Assembly (NCBI GenBank): GCA_008704415.1
Contig: VXIS01000036.1
Coordinates: 124,001-188,000 of the forward strand
Direction: 5' to 3'
Origin: Sphaerosporella brunnea
Lineage: Eukaryota > Ascomycota > Pezizomycetes > Pezizales > Pyronemataceae
Length of the DNA stretch: 64,000 nt
Shown here: one piece after another, positions 32,401 to 43,548 of the stretch
Layout of the letters: the number at the start of each line of letters is the position of its first letter
Numbering within the stretch: the stretch's first letter is position 1
Program-made: the position numbers and the translations under genes
The notes under the pieces: model-generated
Told to the model about the DNA's origin: nothing
What the model saw: the letters and a program-made list of their open reading frames with translations, nothing else
Databases searched by the model: none

Positions 32401-33061
32401 GGTGGAAATCAGCGCACTGGCGGTCCATAAGGTTTTGGGAAAGCTCAGCTTGTTAAACTCAACCCACATCTCGTCACTGTACTCGACGGATTTTTAAGTA
32501 TCCGGACACTCGGAAACCTTGTCTGACCACTCCAACTATGCAAAGAAAAATCGATTTCTTCACTCTCTTTCGCCCAAAAAATCTGTTCTTGAGTTCAAAT
32601 TTAGGCCGAGAGCTCCCTCGAGCCTTTGGGCACAAGGAAGTGGAGATTTTGCTTTTTCCTTACGATATTATCCTCGGTGGAACTTTTTTGGTGGGGAGCG
32701 CGTGGGTTAGGATTTCTGTCCAGGGTGTCCGGATACTTAAAAATCCGTCGAGTAGACGATCGCGTCAGCCTCGCTGAGGGTTTAACGCGGGATTTGCGGC
32801 GATAAATCTGGTGATGCTCATGCAACACCCGTTCGATGGTGGACCGTGCATGGTGAATAAACAACGCCTTCGCCAGCTCTACAAACGTCATATCCCAATG
32901 TAGTTTGTCCAGCAAAGCGAGCTTCCCCAGGGCCTCCGATTCCGGACCCCCTTTAGGCATACACTCTGGCCGCCCAAGTCTCGGCGCATCGTGTAACTCG
33001 TTCTAGCTCTTCCTATTGCGCGCCGTACCAAGGACCTTGCCGCTTCATTACTACTTACAGG
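32401..33061 (-). pseudogene. decayed Tc1/mariner-like transposase
   Basis: On the minus strand a helix-turn-helix part reads DAPRLGRP, then DMTFVELAKAL, STIERVLHEHHQIYRRKSRV (about 32780-33000). The MITE at 32482-32751 interrupts it. Removing the MITE and one TA joins GTC TA to C AGT, giving IVYSDEMWVEFNK (about 32440-32481), which carries the first catalytic Asp in the SDEMW context known from Tc1/mariner transposases. The rest is unrecognisable or lost. Stops and frame changes make it non-functional. Confidence 0.6.
32482..32751. mobile_element. TA-flanked MITE inside the transposase relic
   Basis: A 270-bp element with perfect inverted ends CTCGACGGATTTTTAAGTAT...(28 bp in all, to CCGGACAC) flanked on each side by TA (32480-32481 and 32752-32753). 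It has no coding capacity. TA duplication and size fit a mariner-type MITE, and its removal restores the transposase reading. Confidence 0.85.
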
Positions 33062-33067
33062 GCATTA

Positions 33068-33163
33068 GAGAGTTTGCGATTTGCATCCAGACGCAAATTT
33101 AAGCTGGCCAAGACTTCGGGTCACCGCCTGATTTTTGCGTCTAGAAGCAAATCGCAAACTCTC
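33068..33163. mobile_element. 96-bp TA-flanked MITE
   Basis: Ends GAGAGTTTGCGATTTGC (left) and GCAAATCGCAAACTCTC (right) are perfect 17-bp inverted repeats, flanked by TA on both sides (33066-33067 and 33164-33165). An inner CGCAAA/TTTGCG pair extends the fold. Very short for a MITE. Confidence 0.8.
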
Positions 33164-33916
33164 TATTGTCTATCTCCAGCCACGTCTGGTGCTCCACGTT
33201 ATCCTGAAGATTGGGACGTTTAGAACCGCCATTCCCAAACCACCAACAGGTCAACACTGCCGGTCGCTTTACCAGAGGGATCCAGGTCCGCGCATCACTG
33301 TAAAAAGTTGGGGGTACGCCACCTCGACTGACGCCCGACGTTAAAAATATAACCCTAACCCTGAAATGCACGTGATGTTCAATGATTCCGGCCGCTCGAG
33401 TAGTCGATTGGATATACAGCACGTAGAGATGATCTATTCGGCCGCTATTGAGCAACGGGAAGTTACCCAGTACATACACAAGTACTTTGTGCTCGGGCAG
33501 GCATTGAGCACCAAAAGTCCGGGTGGGCGAGATCTCTCGATTTGGCGATTCGAACCTCAATTGAGCTCAAAGCTTTCTCCCTCGCCACTTGCTGCGATTG
33601 CATTTTTTAGTCCGGAGTGCTCGCAAGTGGGGGGATCTGTCGGATACGTGCGCATCCGTTCAAGCAGAGACAAGAAGGAGAGTTTCGTCACGTCATGTTG
33701 TGCAGTTCAGCTGGGCCTGCCAGTCGTGTTCTTTGAAAAAAAAAATTTGTCCTGCAAGCACGGGGCTATGCATGTCTCAGACAATCCGAGCTGTCGCGAG
33801 GCTGCCACGACCCGCGCACAAAAGCATCGATACAGACCTGAACAAAACCTTCCACGGACAGCAACAATCTCCTCCTTCGAAACGAACCACCGAATTCGCA
33901 CGCAATCTGGTCGAGA

Positions 33917-35562
33917 ATGATCACCTTAATTGCCGTGTATTTTGTCGCTAGTCTAGGGTCCGGCGCTCATGGCGCTCCCATGCAGCTCTGGCAACCTCCA
34001 TTCGAAAACATTACCGCACTACAACATGAGATAGCGCCTCGATGGGTTCCTGGATCCCGCGCTCGGGGCACTTTCGAGATCCTCTACAGCTGCACATTTA
34101 CACTTGCTCTTTGCGTGTACACGGCCATTCATCTCAATGTTCCGCCTCCGGAGCCCCATTTCACCTTTTTACGAAGGAAAACCAAATGGGCTTTAATTGC
34201 GCTTCTTGCCCCTGAATTAGTCCTATATACCGCTTGGGACCAATGGAATCAGGCTAGAGGATACAGGGCGCAGCTGAATGGACTGGGGGAAGCGCTGCGT
34301 GACGTGCTGGTTCTTCCAGCTTTTCCAGCCCAACCTCACTTTGCCACGGTATATTACTCCTACTCAGGTCAATGTTAGGCATACTCACATACCCAGAGAA
34401 CCAATCCCCGAGTGGGTGCGAAGCTCAAATTCCGGAAGCTCACCATGCAAGATGGATTCTACGCAGCAATGGGAGGATATGTCGTCAACCTCCCAGATGG
34501 AAAAGGCAAATGGAGAAAAAGCACTCTCACCGTGGATGGGGCAATTAAGCTAGGCAAGCTAAACCCGTCCACTATTGCCTACCACCAAACAATCGAGGAC
34601 AAGAGCAACGCCGATATACTTGCCAAGATCCTTGTTTGCTTTCAGGTGTCGTTCCTGGTCATTCAGGTGCATTACACTCCTATTTAGTATTTACTACAAG
34701 AATGGCACTAACCCTGATACTTTTTCCTTCAGTCGATCTGCAGGAAGGCGAGCGGATATCCTTTGACGCTTCTCGAGGTGCACACCCTGGTACATGTAGT
34801 TTGTGCACTATTGATGTACCTGCTGTGGTTCTACAAGCCGCTCGATATTCACGACCCCGTCGTAGTTGAAGCTACGGAAGATGTCGTATCACTTTTCAAA
34901 GATGAAATTCCCGATAAATCTCGATATTTGTGCTCACGAGCACGAAATATCAGAACCTTCAAAGGCAGTACCTCTGGCAGCTTTCAGGCTGGTTTTGTGC
35001 TGCTGGTTTTGTGTGCAAGCTACAGTGGGATCCATCTCTCTACCTGGAACTTCTTCTTTCCGACTGACGTGGAAAAGTATATCTGGAAAGGCACGGTGTG
35101 CGCCTCTCCTGCGGCCCGTTCTACGCTGACACTGTGCGAGTAGTTTCATGCATAATAGCTACCTGTGGATCCGTTGCAGCGCCAGGGTGGCTTTGGTTTT
35201 CGGCCCCTAACAGTTCGGACTTTCACGAAGTTTTCAATAGTGTATTACAGGCATTGGGGGAGGACAGTAGAGATTCTAGACTTTATCACGAGTTTTTGGG
35301 TTTGATCCGAACATTACCAGGCACAACTAACGGTGGCAGCTGGACACAAGGGCCACCCATTGCTTTAAAGGCCTTCTTAGGCTTCATCTTACTGGTCATA
35401 AGGCTCCTCTCGCTTCTTCTATTGGGCTTGGGAGTACTCATGACGCCGCTTTTCCTCTTGGCTAGGGCCGCCTTGGTCGTCGAGGCTTTCGCCAGCATAA
35501 GATCGGTTCCGGCCGGTGTTTATGCCAACGTCGATTGGGCTCAATACATACCACATATATGA
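33917..35562 (+). CDS. multipass membrane protein of unknown function, probable frameshift
   Basis: Three exons are supported in one frame: 33917-34348, intron 34349-34396, exon 34397-34666, intron 34667-34732 (GTGCAT...CTAAC...CAG), exon 34733 to about 35096. The protein starts with a signal-like helix (MITLIAVYFVASLGSGAHGA), then RGTFEILYSCTFTLALCVYT, a helix after a basic KTKW, the motif DGFYAAMGGYVV, and helices at VSFLVIQ and HTLVHVVCALLMYLLW. Near 35095 (CACGGTGTGCGCC) the coding signal moves to another frame, which continues to 35562 with hydrophobic helices (IRLLSLLLLGLGVLMTPLFL) and ends VDWAQYIPHI, as in fungal relatives I recall only as uncharacterised. No intron bridges the frames, so a 2-nt insertion is likely; sequencing error is the alternative. 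Confidence 0.7.
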
Positions 35563-36129
35563 TGGCTGGTTTTATTTTCTGCCATATACTTTTTTACTTA
35601 GTTATCTAGGGATTGAGGAGTCAGCGGTCTTTTTTTTTTTTAAGTTGACCTTTCATAGGAGTATTAATTTATGCCGATCGAAAGAAAATTGCCCTGTTTT
35701 GACTTGCGGGCACGTGCGCACGCGTTAGGTATCCACTGTGGACTACAAATCTCGAATTTCTCATCCTGAACCCAGACTCAGCACTTTCATGAGATCCGAA
35801 AAACGAGAAGTGCATCTTTAGAACCAGAGAGGTGCTACTGACAGGGCGATTCTTGAGAACACCAAACATGAAGGGACGTTGGCCTTGGGCTAGGCAGTGC
35901 TATTGCTTCGCTGCTTTCGCCCCAGATTACCGATAAACCGGCCCTAGCTCCCGCCGGCGGACAGGAAGAACACGACTTCACGCTCAAAGGCTTGACTTCT
36001 AACAGGTGGAATGCCGCCCTGAAGTCATGACTACACTCTCACCCAGGCGTCCTTCATAAGCGTTGTATTATCAGGCTTTTACCATGTATATCGGGCATTC
36101 GTAGTCGGTACGCGTGGTAGAATAGCGAT

Positions 36130-36260
36130 GGAGTTAATTTGATTTGATTAATTCACATTGCATCCAGCCTGACACGGCGATGGCATATATACATCCCGGT
36201 CGCGACCGCCCCTAGCCCCAAAGGAAACAAAAGAACAGAAGAACAAAACCGTCATAATCC
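36130..36260 (-). mobile_element. LINE 3'-end remnant
   Basis: The minus strand carries a tail (AATTAATCAAATCAAATTAA, with TGCATCCAG/ATGGCATATATA-like context) resembling the LINE ends at 37.0 and 38.0 kb, including a CGCCCCTAG motif shared with 38091-38101. Short and diverged. Confidence 0.35.
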
Positions 36261-36511
36261 CGCTCCCACACTCTAAAGACTAGCACAAGAGCTAATAAGA
36301 CACGATCTCTTCCGACGCCGTACTACTTATCTCTAGCCATGCCCCCACTTTCCTTCTCTGGGGCCGGTACCTCACTTCAGCTTTAAGCCTCCGTGTGGTC
36401 TAGACCCAGAAGCGCCTGTAACAAAGCGGACAGTGTCGGATCTATCGAGTCATATTTCATGACCCGAGTCATCATGCATGACCCGCATTAGAACCGGCAA
36501 AAAGCAAGTGA

Positions 36512-36593
36512 GCAACGAACTTGGATTTGAACCAAGGCCATCCGATGGAGGTCAGGATATCATAACCGCTAGACTATTCGTGCTGGAGTTGAA
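36512..36593 (-). tRNA. tRNA-like sequence (Glu/Asp-like D arm), probably degenerate
   Basis: The minus strand reads GCACGAA, TAGTCTAGCGGTTATGATA (close to the D arm of eukaryotic tRNA-Glu/Asp), then an oversized anticodon loop, a perfect T arm CTTGG-TTCAAAT-CCAAG, and TTCGT pairing with ACGAA. The anticodon arm has an 11-nt loop and the acceptor is imperfect, so a pseudogene or tRNA-derived SINE head is more likely than a functional tRNA. Confidence 0.3.
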
Positions 36594-37024
36594 GGAGTGG
36601 GACTTCGGTCCTTCTCCCAAGTCAAGCACACCATCAATCTGTATATGGTGCATGCAGTCTACAATGGGGGTGAAGAAAGCGACCGCGATAACTCGGCGTT
36701 CAGCGACCGGACAGACAAAAGAACTCTGTCAGGCCGGAGATCTAGAGGAGCACTGTCATGTAACAGATTTATTTTACCTTGCGGATACAAAAACAAGAAG
36801 TTATCACGAACGACGTTCGAGCACTTTGTATGGTGAAAACTGTCCTGTGCACTACAGGGGACGAAGCAAGTCTGTTCATATAAAAAATTCTATGAGTAAA
36901 GCAGTCTCCTACTCTTTCTGTTTCTCTTTTTTCCCCTATCTGAACAATCCTGGGCTCTAGAGTGGAGCTGATGTCCAAAAACAGTCCCGCGATAGTTCTG
37001 AACGGTTGAAAGTTGGTTTTTGGG

Positions 37025-37690
37025 TTTTGGTTTAATGATATTGCATTCTACCGCATGCGATCATGGCATATATAGAAGAGAAACTGTGCTACCCCTTAGG
37101 AATAAGCCCTATGGGAACAAGCCTAGTGCTGGGGCCTGCGGCTCTCTTAAGAAGAGAAAACAAGGAAATCGCGATACATAACAGACGGAAAAGACTGTGG
37201 CCAACGCCTGTTGCTCCTACTCCTACTACCTTCCCCTTCCCCTTCTCCCCCCGGGGTTTGCGCGTCGTGCGTGGCTTGGTGTTGCCCGTTCCTCCTCCTA
37301 TGTAGAAGTTGAAGCACACGGCTCCGTCACCGGCCACTTGGGCCCAGGGCGGGCGCTCTTCCCGGCTGCCTGTGCCGCTGTACGGCCCGAGGGCCGCCTG
37401 CGCTTCGTTCTCTCGACCTTCTTCCATTCCCCTTTGTCCTTAGCCTCACCGTGGGGGGAGGGGGGTCCGGGGCTGGAGCGGCTTACGTGCTAGGCGTCGG
37501 TCGCACCGGAACTAGTGCGTTGCTGGGCCCAGCATGCTTTGAACGCATTAGGGAGGGGAGGAGAGATTTCCCGTGCGTGCTTTGTCGGCTTTTGAGCCGG
37601 GCTGGACGGCTCGGAGCGTTTGCATTTCGATTTGTCAACCGCGGGTGGAGCTACCGGCGTTTGTGTTGCCGTTGTTGCTGGCAGCCGGGT
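37025..37690 (-). mobile_element. ORF1-only LINE derivative, fragment (minus strand)
   Basis: The minus strand matches the 51.6-51.9 kb plus-strand element. It has the end of the ORF1-like reading (Pro/Ala-rich, CGTGCGTGCTTTGTCGG context at about 37573), an AARRAAGGGG-rich stretch, and ACAGTCTTTTCCG (about 37190), then a different tail ending GCAATATCATTAAACC near 37030. There is no RT or RNase H sequence between ORF1 and the 3' UTR. Confidence 0.6.
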
Positions 37691-38019
37691 TGAAATTTGG
37701 TGGATCAGCCGTTGTCCGGTTGAAAATGTGTCACTGCTAGTCTTGAAAACCCGCTGTCAATGCACCTGGCCGTTTGTCCAGGAAATTTGTTCCCATCCAC
37801 CTAGCGGCTAACATTCTTGTCGGTGAATGCAGGGTGGCCTTCTCCTCCCGGAACAGCTCCACAACTGACCGCCACCGCCACCCACGGTGCTTCCACCCAA
37901 GCTGTGTTCCCACAGAGCGCCAAAGCACGCAAATCTGTGGAAGCGCTCGTTCGCATTTTAAAAAGGCGCTCTCTAGTCTGCGCTTTCCTAAGAAACAAAA
38001 CCAACATTCGTCGGAGTCT

Positions 38020-38525
38020 CTCTTTTGTTTGTTTTAATCATATTGCATTTGGCCGCTTGCGGCCATGGCATGTAAGGTACAGAATCATCGCCGCCCCTAG
38101 GGACTGGTCCTACTCTGGGGTTCGCTCCTCCGAAGGAAAAGAAAGCAAGGAAATCGTAACTGGAGAAGTCATACAAAGGGAATTCGTAACATGGAAATGA
38201 GACACAGAAGAAGAGACAGGTCTGAAATCAGTTGGCCACACTCGGCCACATTCCAACGCTTGTGCTGCCCAAAAATGGAGTCTCTCTTGTGAAGCTTCTC
38301 CTTGAGGTAGGGTGCTGTGATCGCATGCGGCGTGCCCGGTGAGTTGGTAGTACCGGGATGCCAGCGCCTTTCTCTCTTTATTGAGAGCCCACCGGAAGCT
38401 ATTCTTCTTTCGCGGTGCGTAGGATGTGCGAAGGCTTGTGCTTTGAGGGATCCGAGCTTCTGAGGCCTTGCGCTTGAGGGTTTTGGCCTCGCTACTCTCC
38501 TCCCGTTTGATATTGGACATCGCAA
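38020..38525 (-). mobile_element. LINE ORF2 C-terminus and tail, decayed
   Basis: Minus-strand frames near 38290-38420 read ALASRYYQLTGHA and, one frame over, HAITAPYLKEKLHKRDS; together these are the segment just before the zinc region of LINE ORF2. The tail reads GCCATGGCCGCAAGCGGCCA, then ATATGATTAAAACAAAC, as in the 11.8-kb copy. Frameshifted and truncated. Confidence 0.65.
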
Positions 38526-39289
38526 CCGAAAGCTACCCCTTCAACCCAAGCACGAATGGCCTAGCAGTTATGGTACTGGCTCAACTCCAGGTTTTTTACC
38601 CTCGGATTATCTTTTTTGCGTTTTGCACGTCCCTCCGGTTCGCCGAGGGGCGACGGCGGATCACGAAATATGACTCGTGCAACCTCAGATCGTCACATCT
38701 CAGCCTTCTGTAGCGGGCTTTGAGGACGTTATAAAAAGTTGTGGTGGCATAGATTCTGTAAGATACGGCCCCAAAATGCGAACGGACAGGAGTAGAGTGA
38801 CCTGAATCACAGTAGGAACTTGAGGCACGCGATACCGTCACCGCTATCACATATCCTGCCGTTTCTGCGGGATACAAAGGTTGGGCAATCCGTGGCGGAG
38901 GAGCATGATTCGCCATCGCCGTCTGAAGAGGATTCAGGGGAAGAGGAGTGACTCGGCCCTGGCGGCCATGGCTTTCGCACTTCGATTTCCTGCAATGGAA
39001 CACTCTCTCCAACTTCCTTAGGATGGCCATGCGAGTATGGGCCGATAATCATAATTTAAACTCATTACTAACCATACTATACGCTGCATTTATATTTCTG
39101 AAGCAATACCGAGCTAAAGTTCCAAACTGCAGTGGAAACGCCGTGATCGAGTGATGCCCTATGATTTTTCTTCTTTTCTTTTTATCAGGTTTTTTCGACG
39201 TCCGGTCGGTGGCAAGAGCTCCAACAGGCGCGCGAGAGCCACTCTGGCACCACCTCCGACTCCAAGATCCATTAGCTGCTCCTCGATGT

Positions 39290-39734
39290 CTAGTAACTCC
39301 TTCTCTTCAACCTAATCCCAACTGCGTGGTTCCCTGAAGGACCGCTCCAAGATGCGCCCATTGGTGTGTATGTAGGATGGCCTATCAGCGCGCTCTGCTG
39401 TGAGACGCTTCCTCTTTTTGTCGCGGATGAGATTCCTAGTAGAAAAAGACCGCTCTGAAGGCACAGAGGGTGTGCGGAAACGGAGAGTAGCAAGTCCAGC
39501 CAGCTCTGTGACAAAGGGCGCCATTTCATCACTGAAACCCAGCGCACTAGCAGTATGTTCACTGGCAGAAACCGGGGCTTTATGGCCGGTGTCTACTATC
39601 TCAGTTTCAAGAGTCACGACTCTTTTTTCCCAGGCAGCGTACCCTCTTTCTCTCTTTTTTTCCAACGAGACATACATACTGAAGTAGTTTTCTACCTTGC
39701 TCAAGCCCAGTAATAAAGAGTGAAACTTTATCAT
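39290..39734 (-). pseudogene. hAT transposase C-terminal (dimerisation) fragment
   Basis: A 140-codon minus frame with the hAT C-terminal signature: LAGLATLRFRTPSVPSERSF, then STRNLIRDKKRKRLTAERAD, matching the pattern of a hydrophobic stretch, P-S-x-x-S-E-R-x-F-S and R-x-R-L that ends hAT transposases. The DDE catalytic core is not present and the frame ends in a TAG followed by acidic sequence that may continue the domain. Non-functional alone. Confidence 0.6.
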
Positions 39735-41055
39735 ATCTTGGGTTTCCTAACCGACAAGAACGCAATCGAACCGTAATAATCGGCCCCTACATGCGAGAGC
39801 TAGACTAGGTGTCAGTCTCTACTGGGTGGGCCTAAAATTTCCCTTCCGTTGAGATGGGAACCGGTACTGGAGGGCCGATTATGAAAGCAGTGGCGCGGTA
39901 ATACCGTATCGATTCGCAATTCGAGTTTTGTAGCAGTGATAAAATCAAAAAGGCGGTAGTTACTGTAGGCTACAACTGGAGCACCGTGGCCATACTTCCC
40001 TCAAGCTCGCTCTCGCACATAAAGCTTTTGATAACTTGGCGACACACCCATCAGGCCGGCCCGCGTTGTTTAAGATAGAGTCGATACGGCAGGCTGCCAA
40101 GTTCAGTCACCCATGATACCCGATCGCCTCACTGCATATCTCTATCTAATCTCCGAAAGCAGGGTTACCACTACGGGTAACGGGTTATAGCCGAACTATC
40201 CCCTTGGCCATTTAATCAGCTTGGTACTTGAAGCCATGTGCCGGCGGGTCTACTTTCTGTTTAGAGCAACTGGCGATATTAGCATCAACTCTCCGTGGGC
40301 GACAAAAAAAACAAACGCTTTTTGGCCATGCTGGAACTCCGTGTGTGATTAATTGTTAATATCGTTGTTATCTTTTCGGAACGAGACCGATGTGAGGGCA
40401 CGTGGGGCGCAAGTGGATCATTCTTAACTCGCATTGCATGACGACAGACGGATTAAACATGGGTGATTGGACAGTGCGTATCCGCTTTGGCTTCCATCCA
40501 CTAGTGGGGGCTGGGCACGAGCTCGCAACAGGAACGCTGGTTGGAGGTGAGAACAAGCCTTTCGCATCGCGGCTGACGCGTTCGGCCCCAAACAGATTGG
40601 GAAACTGTGCAGATGAGCGAATGGTCGGAAACACTCCCGCGTTTTGGCCTTACCGCTCACGGCTAGTTCCAGGTACATATCAACAAAGCTTGTCGGGGGC
40701 AAGATCCGCGCCCACGTGGGGTAAACAAACCCTTCTCCCAAATAATGGGGTAGAGTTGATCCACTCAAACTTCCTACGATCGACATACGGCTCGCCGGCA
40801 TATCTCCTAATCACCCACGCTCTCTGGGGAATCAAACCGACTGGCCCTCCTTCAGGCTCATAGGTTCTGATGCACGCTCATTGGATAGGCCGTCATGCAG
40901 GCTGTAGAACATCGTATCACCGATATCCCATCGCATCCTGGACAATGTGTCGTGATTTGTGCTATAAAGCCGCTGTTTCCCTTTCTCGAAATGAAGCAGC
41001 TCGCCCTCGATAGTCAGCCATTCGTTTAACGGGATCCAGTTGCCAATCCTTTGCC
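39735..41055. other. gene-free stretch upstream of the phosphodiesterase gene
   Basis: No supported gene. Overlapping open frames at 40402-40863 (plus) and 40424-40801 (minus) have no recognisable domain. Confidence 0.45.
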
Positions 41056-42697
41056 ATGCACGCCTCAATCCGTACTCTCGCTCTCGCTGTTCTCAGCCTT
41101 GGCTTCGCCGAGCAGACTCTTGCTGAGGCCACCACCTACAAGCACGTCGCAGTTTTCAGCATTGACGGATTCCATGGCAGCGATGTAGCGAAGTACATCG
41201 CCGTGCGCCCCAAGTCTACTATCGCCACGTTGCTCGAGACTGGATACGAGTATACCGACGCCTTTACCTCGGCGCCTTCCGACTCGTTCCCTGGCACCCA
41301 GGCTCAGTTCACGGGAGCTGGACCCAGGACCACTGGTGTTTGGTACGACGACACTTACGACCGCACCTTCTTTGCGCCTGGAAGCGACTGCTCTGGCAAG
41401 CCTGGCGCGGAAGGTATTGTTTTCCATCTTTCCTAGCGGTGGGTGGGTCGCTGACAGACATTGCGTACAGTTGTCTACGATGAGACCATCGATTACAACT
41501 CCACCGAGGTCTTCTCCGGAGGGATCAACCCTAAGAACCTCCCCAGGGCCATCATCAACGGTGTCTGCACTCCCGTCTTTCCTCACTCCCGTATTCGTGT
41601 CAACACTGTCTTCGAGGTGGTTGCCTCCAAGGGCAAGGTCACCGCCTACACTGACAAACACCCCGCCTACGACATGGTTCGGGGACCCAGCGGCAAGGGT
41701 CTTACTCAGGGCTACTTCCCCGAGATCAACGCCTTCCCAACCACCGTCAATGACACCATCACCTACGACCAGCTCCACGTTGATGCTTTCCTGGACTGGT
41801 TGGATGGCAAGGACCCCAAGCACGCCGAGGGAAGCTTGAAGGGACAGATCCCCACTCTGTTCGGAGGAAACTTCCAGGCCGGTTCGTGAAATTTCTCCTT
41901 TTTTTTTTTCCCCCTGCTGTTGTTGCATGAGCTCACCTTGTCTTCACAGTTTCCGTCGCCCAGAAAACTGTCGGCTACCAGAACAAGCCCGGCCTTCCTT
42001 TCACTGCTCCCCTTCTGCGCGCTCTCGACTTCGTCGACGCCTCCCTCGGAAAGGTCGTGGCCAAGCTGAAGGCCAAGGGAATTTACGACGAGACCCTCAT
42101 CGTCGTTGCCTCCAAGCACGGCCAGTCCCCCATCGACCCTTCCAAGTACAAGAAGATCGATCCCAAGGCGGTCACCAAGGCGACCAAGGTGAACGTTGCG
42201 TTCCAGACCGTAAGTGTTTTACCCTTCCCCCCCTCCCCCCCTCCCCGCGAGAAAACCTCTCGCTGATATGGAAGCAGTCGGACGACATCGCCTTGATTTT
42301 CCTCGAGAACCACCAGGACACCCTGACGGCCGTGCGCAACCTCAAGGCGCAGCGCAACAACCTCGAGATCCAGGACCTGATCTACGGCCGGCGCCTGATC
42401 GAGCTTGGCTTCGGGAACCCTCTCGTCGACCCGGCCGTGCCCGACATCATCGTCAAGCCTGAGCTCGGCATCATCTACACCACCAGCACCGCCAAGATCG
42501 CCGAGCACGGCGGCATCAGCAACGACGACCGCCACGTCAGTGTCTTCGTCAGCAACCCCAAGTTGGAGAAGAGGAAGTACCACAACCAGGTCTCGACCAA
42601 GCAGGTCGGGCCTACTATCCTGAAGGCTTTGGGTCTCAACCCTATGGAGCTGAAGGGTGCTGTTGCGGAGGGAACGAAGGTGCTTAACGGTTTCTAA
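41056..42697 (+). CDS. secreted type I phosphodiesterase / nucleotide pyrophosphatase family protein
   Basis: Four exons: 41056-41413, 41471-41881, 41950-42209, 42278-42697; introns of 57, 68 and 68 nt, all GT...AG. The product is 482 aa. A signal peptide (MHASIRTLALAVLSLGFAEQTLA) indicates secretion or a vacuolar/ER lumen. The alkaline-phosphatase-superfamily metal site is recognisable: FSIDGFHGSD (D37), the nucleophile region SDSFPG (S77), VASKHGQSP (H313) and AEHGG (H420). Family members hydrolyse phosphodiester, pyrophosphate or phosphonate bonds; the substrate cannot be told. The family's common Asp-His pair appears as Lys-His (K312-H313), as I recall for some fungal and bacterial relatives. 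GC-rich codons and clean splice sites indicate an active gene. Confidence 0.88.
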
Positions 42698-43548
42698 AGG
42701 GAGCGAGAAGCCATAATGGAGGCGGTACTAATGTAATGAGATAACAAGTGTATAACTATTAAGGGGGCTGGCGCTCATAAAATATGTAAATATCAGGTTT
42801 TCTTTAATATCGTTTCAAGCGTTTGCTGCGTCATCGGATTGCGATGAGTTTGAGCACGTGAGACATTCATGGTTTGAGGTTGTCAAGATTGTCTTGATGA
42901 GCTTGTACTACTACACCTCGTCCTGCCGGAATTGGGTTGACTCGCTAAAGATGCTATTCATAAGGGATCACTCAGCATCATCGCTAGAGTCGCCGCCAAA
43001 TTTTTGGAGTTGCTCCATGGGTGAAGCCGGAATTCCATCAGCGCAAAGGGGTGAGACGGACAAATTCACCGTTCAGCTGAACACATGCATATACTTTCAG
43101 AGGCGCAGAGTGTGTGGGACAAATTGCTCAACCAAGTGCATAAAGTTGGTCACCAATAGCCGGTTGCACCATTCGGATTACGGAATCCCAGAGGGAATGG
43201 CGAAAGGATGTACGGATTGCGGAATGATGCTGAGCATAATCAGGCCTGCCCGTGCATATCGGCAGGAAAATTCAATTGCAAGCTTATGCCATCCGCTACA
43301 TCAACATTTACTTTCGGGACAACACTGCCAATCCTCCATAAACTCTCTTAGTCCTGCATGTGCACCATCGGTGCATACTCGTCGGGGTCCGACGTATGAC
43401 TCCCCTCCCCTTGCCTCATCCTCTCCCCGCCAGTCTTCATCTGCTCTTGCCCGCCAGGCTGTCCATGCATGCCAGCGAGATGTTCATCCCTCCGCTGATG
43501 ATGCCCACCATGATGTCCTGCTACCCCAATCCCAATCAGCGCCGTTCC
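42698..43548. other. intergenic, no gene seen
   Basis: The open frame 42858-43685 (plus) runs antisense into the small gene at 43549-43866 and lacks coding features. Probable 3' flanks of two convergent genes. Confidence 0.5.

Larger units (their letters stand above)
32111..33364 (-). mobile_element. Tc1/mariner-type element with telomere-like inverted repeats
   Basis: 1,254 bp bounded by perfect 20-bp inverted repeats TCAGGGTTAGGGTTATATTT (32111-32130) and its reverse complement (33345-33364). A decayed Tc1/mariner-like transposase lies between them on the minus strand. No TA duplication is visible at the ends. It contains two later insertions, at 32482-32751 and 33068-33163. Confidence 0.6.
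35563..37024. other. gene-free stretch with small element debris
   Basis: No supported gene. It holds a LINE tail remnant at about 36130-36260 and a tRNA-like sequence at 36512-36593. Confidence 0.5.

Noticed and set aside
41065..41928. 287-codon minus-strand ORF opposite the phosphodiesterase gene
   Set aside because: Exact antisense of well-supported exons; it also crosses two introns.
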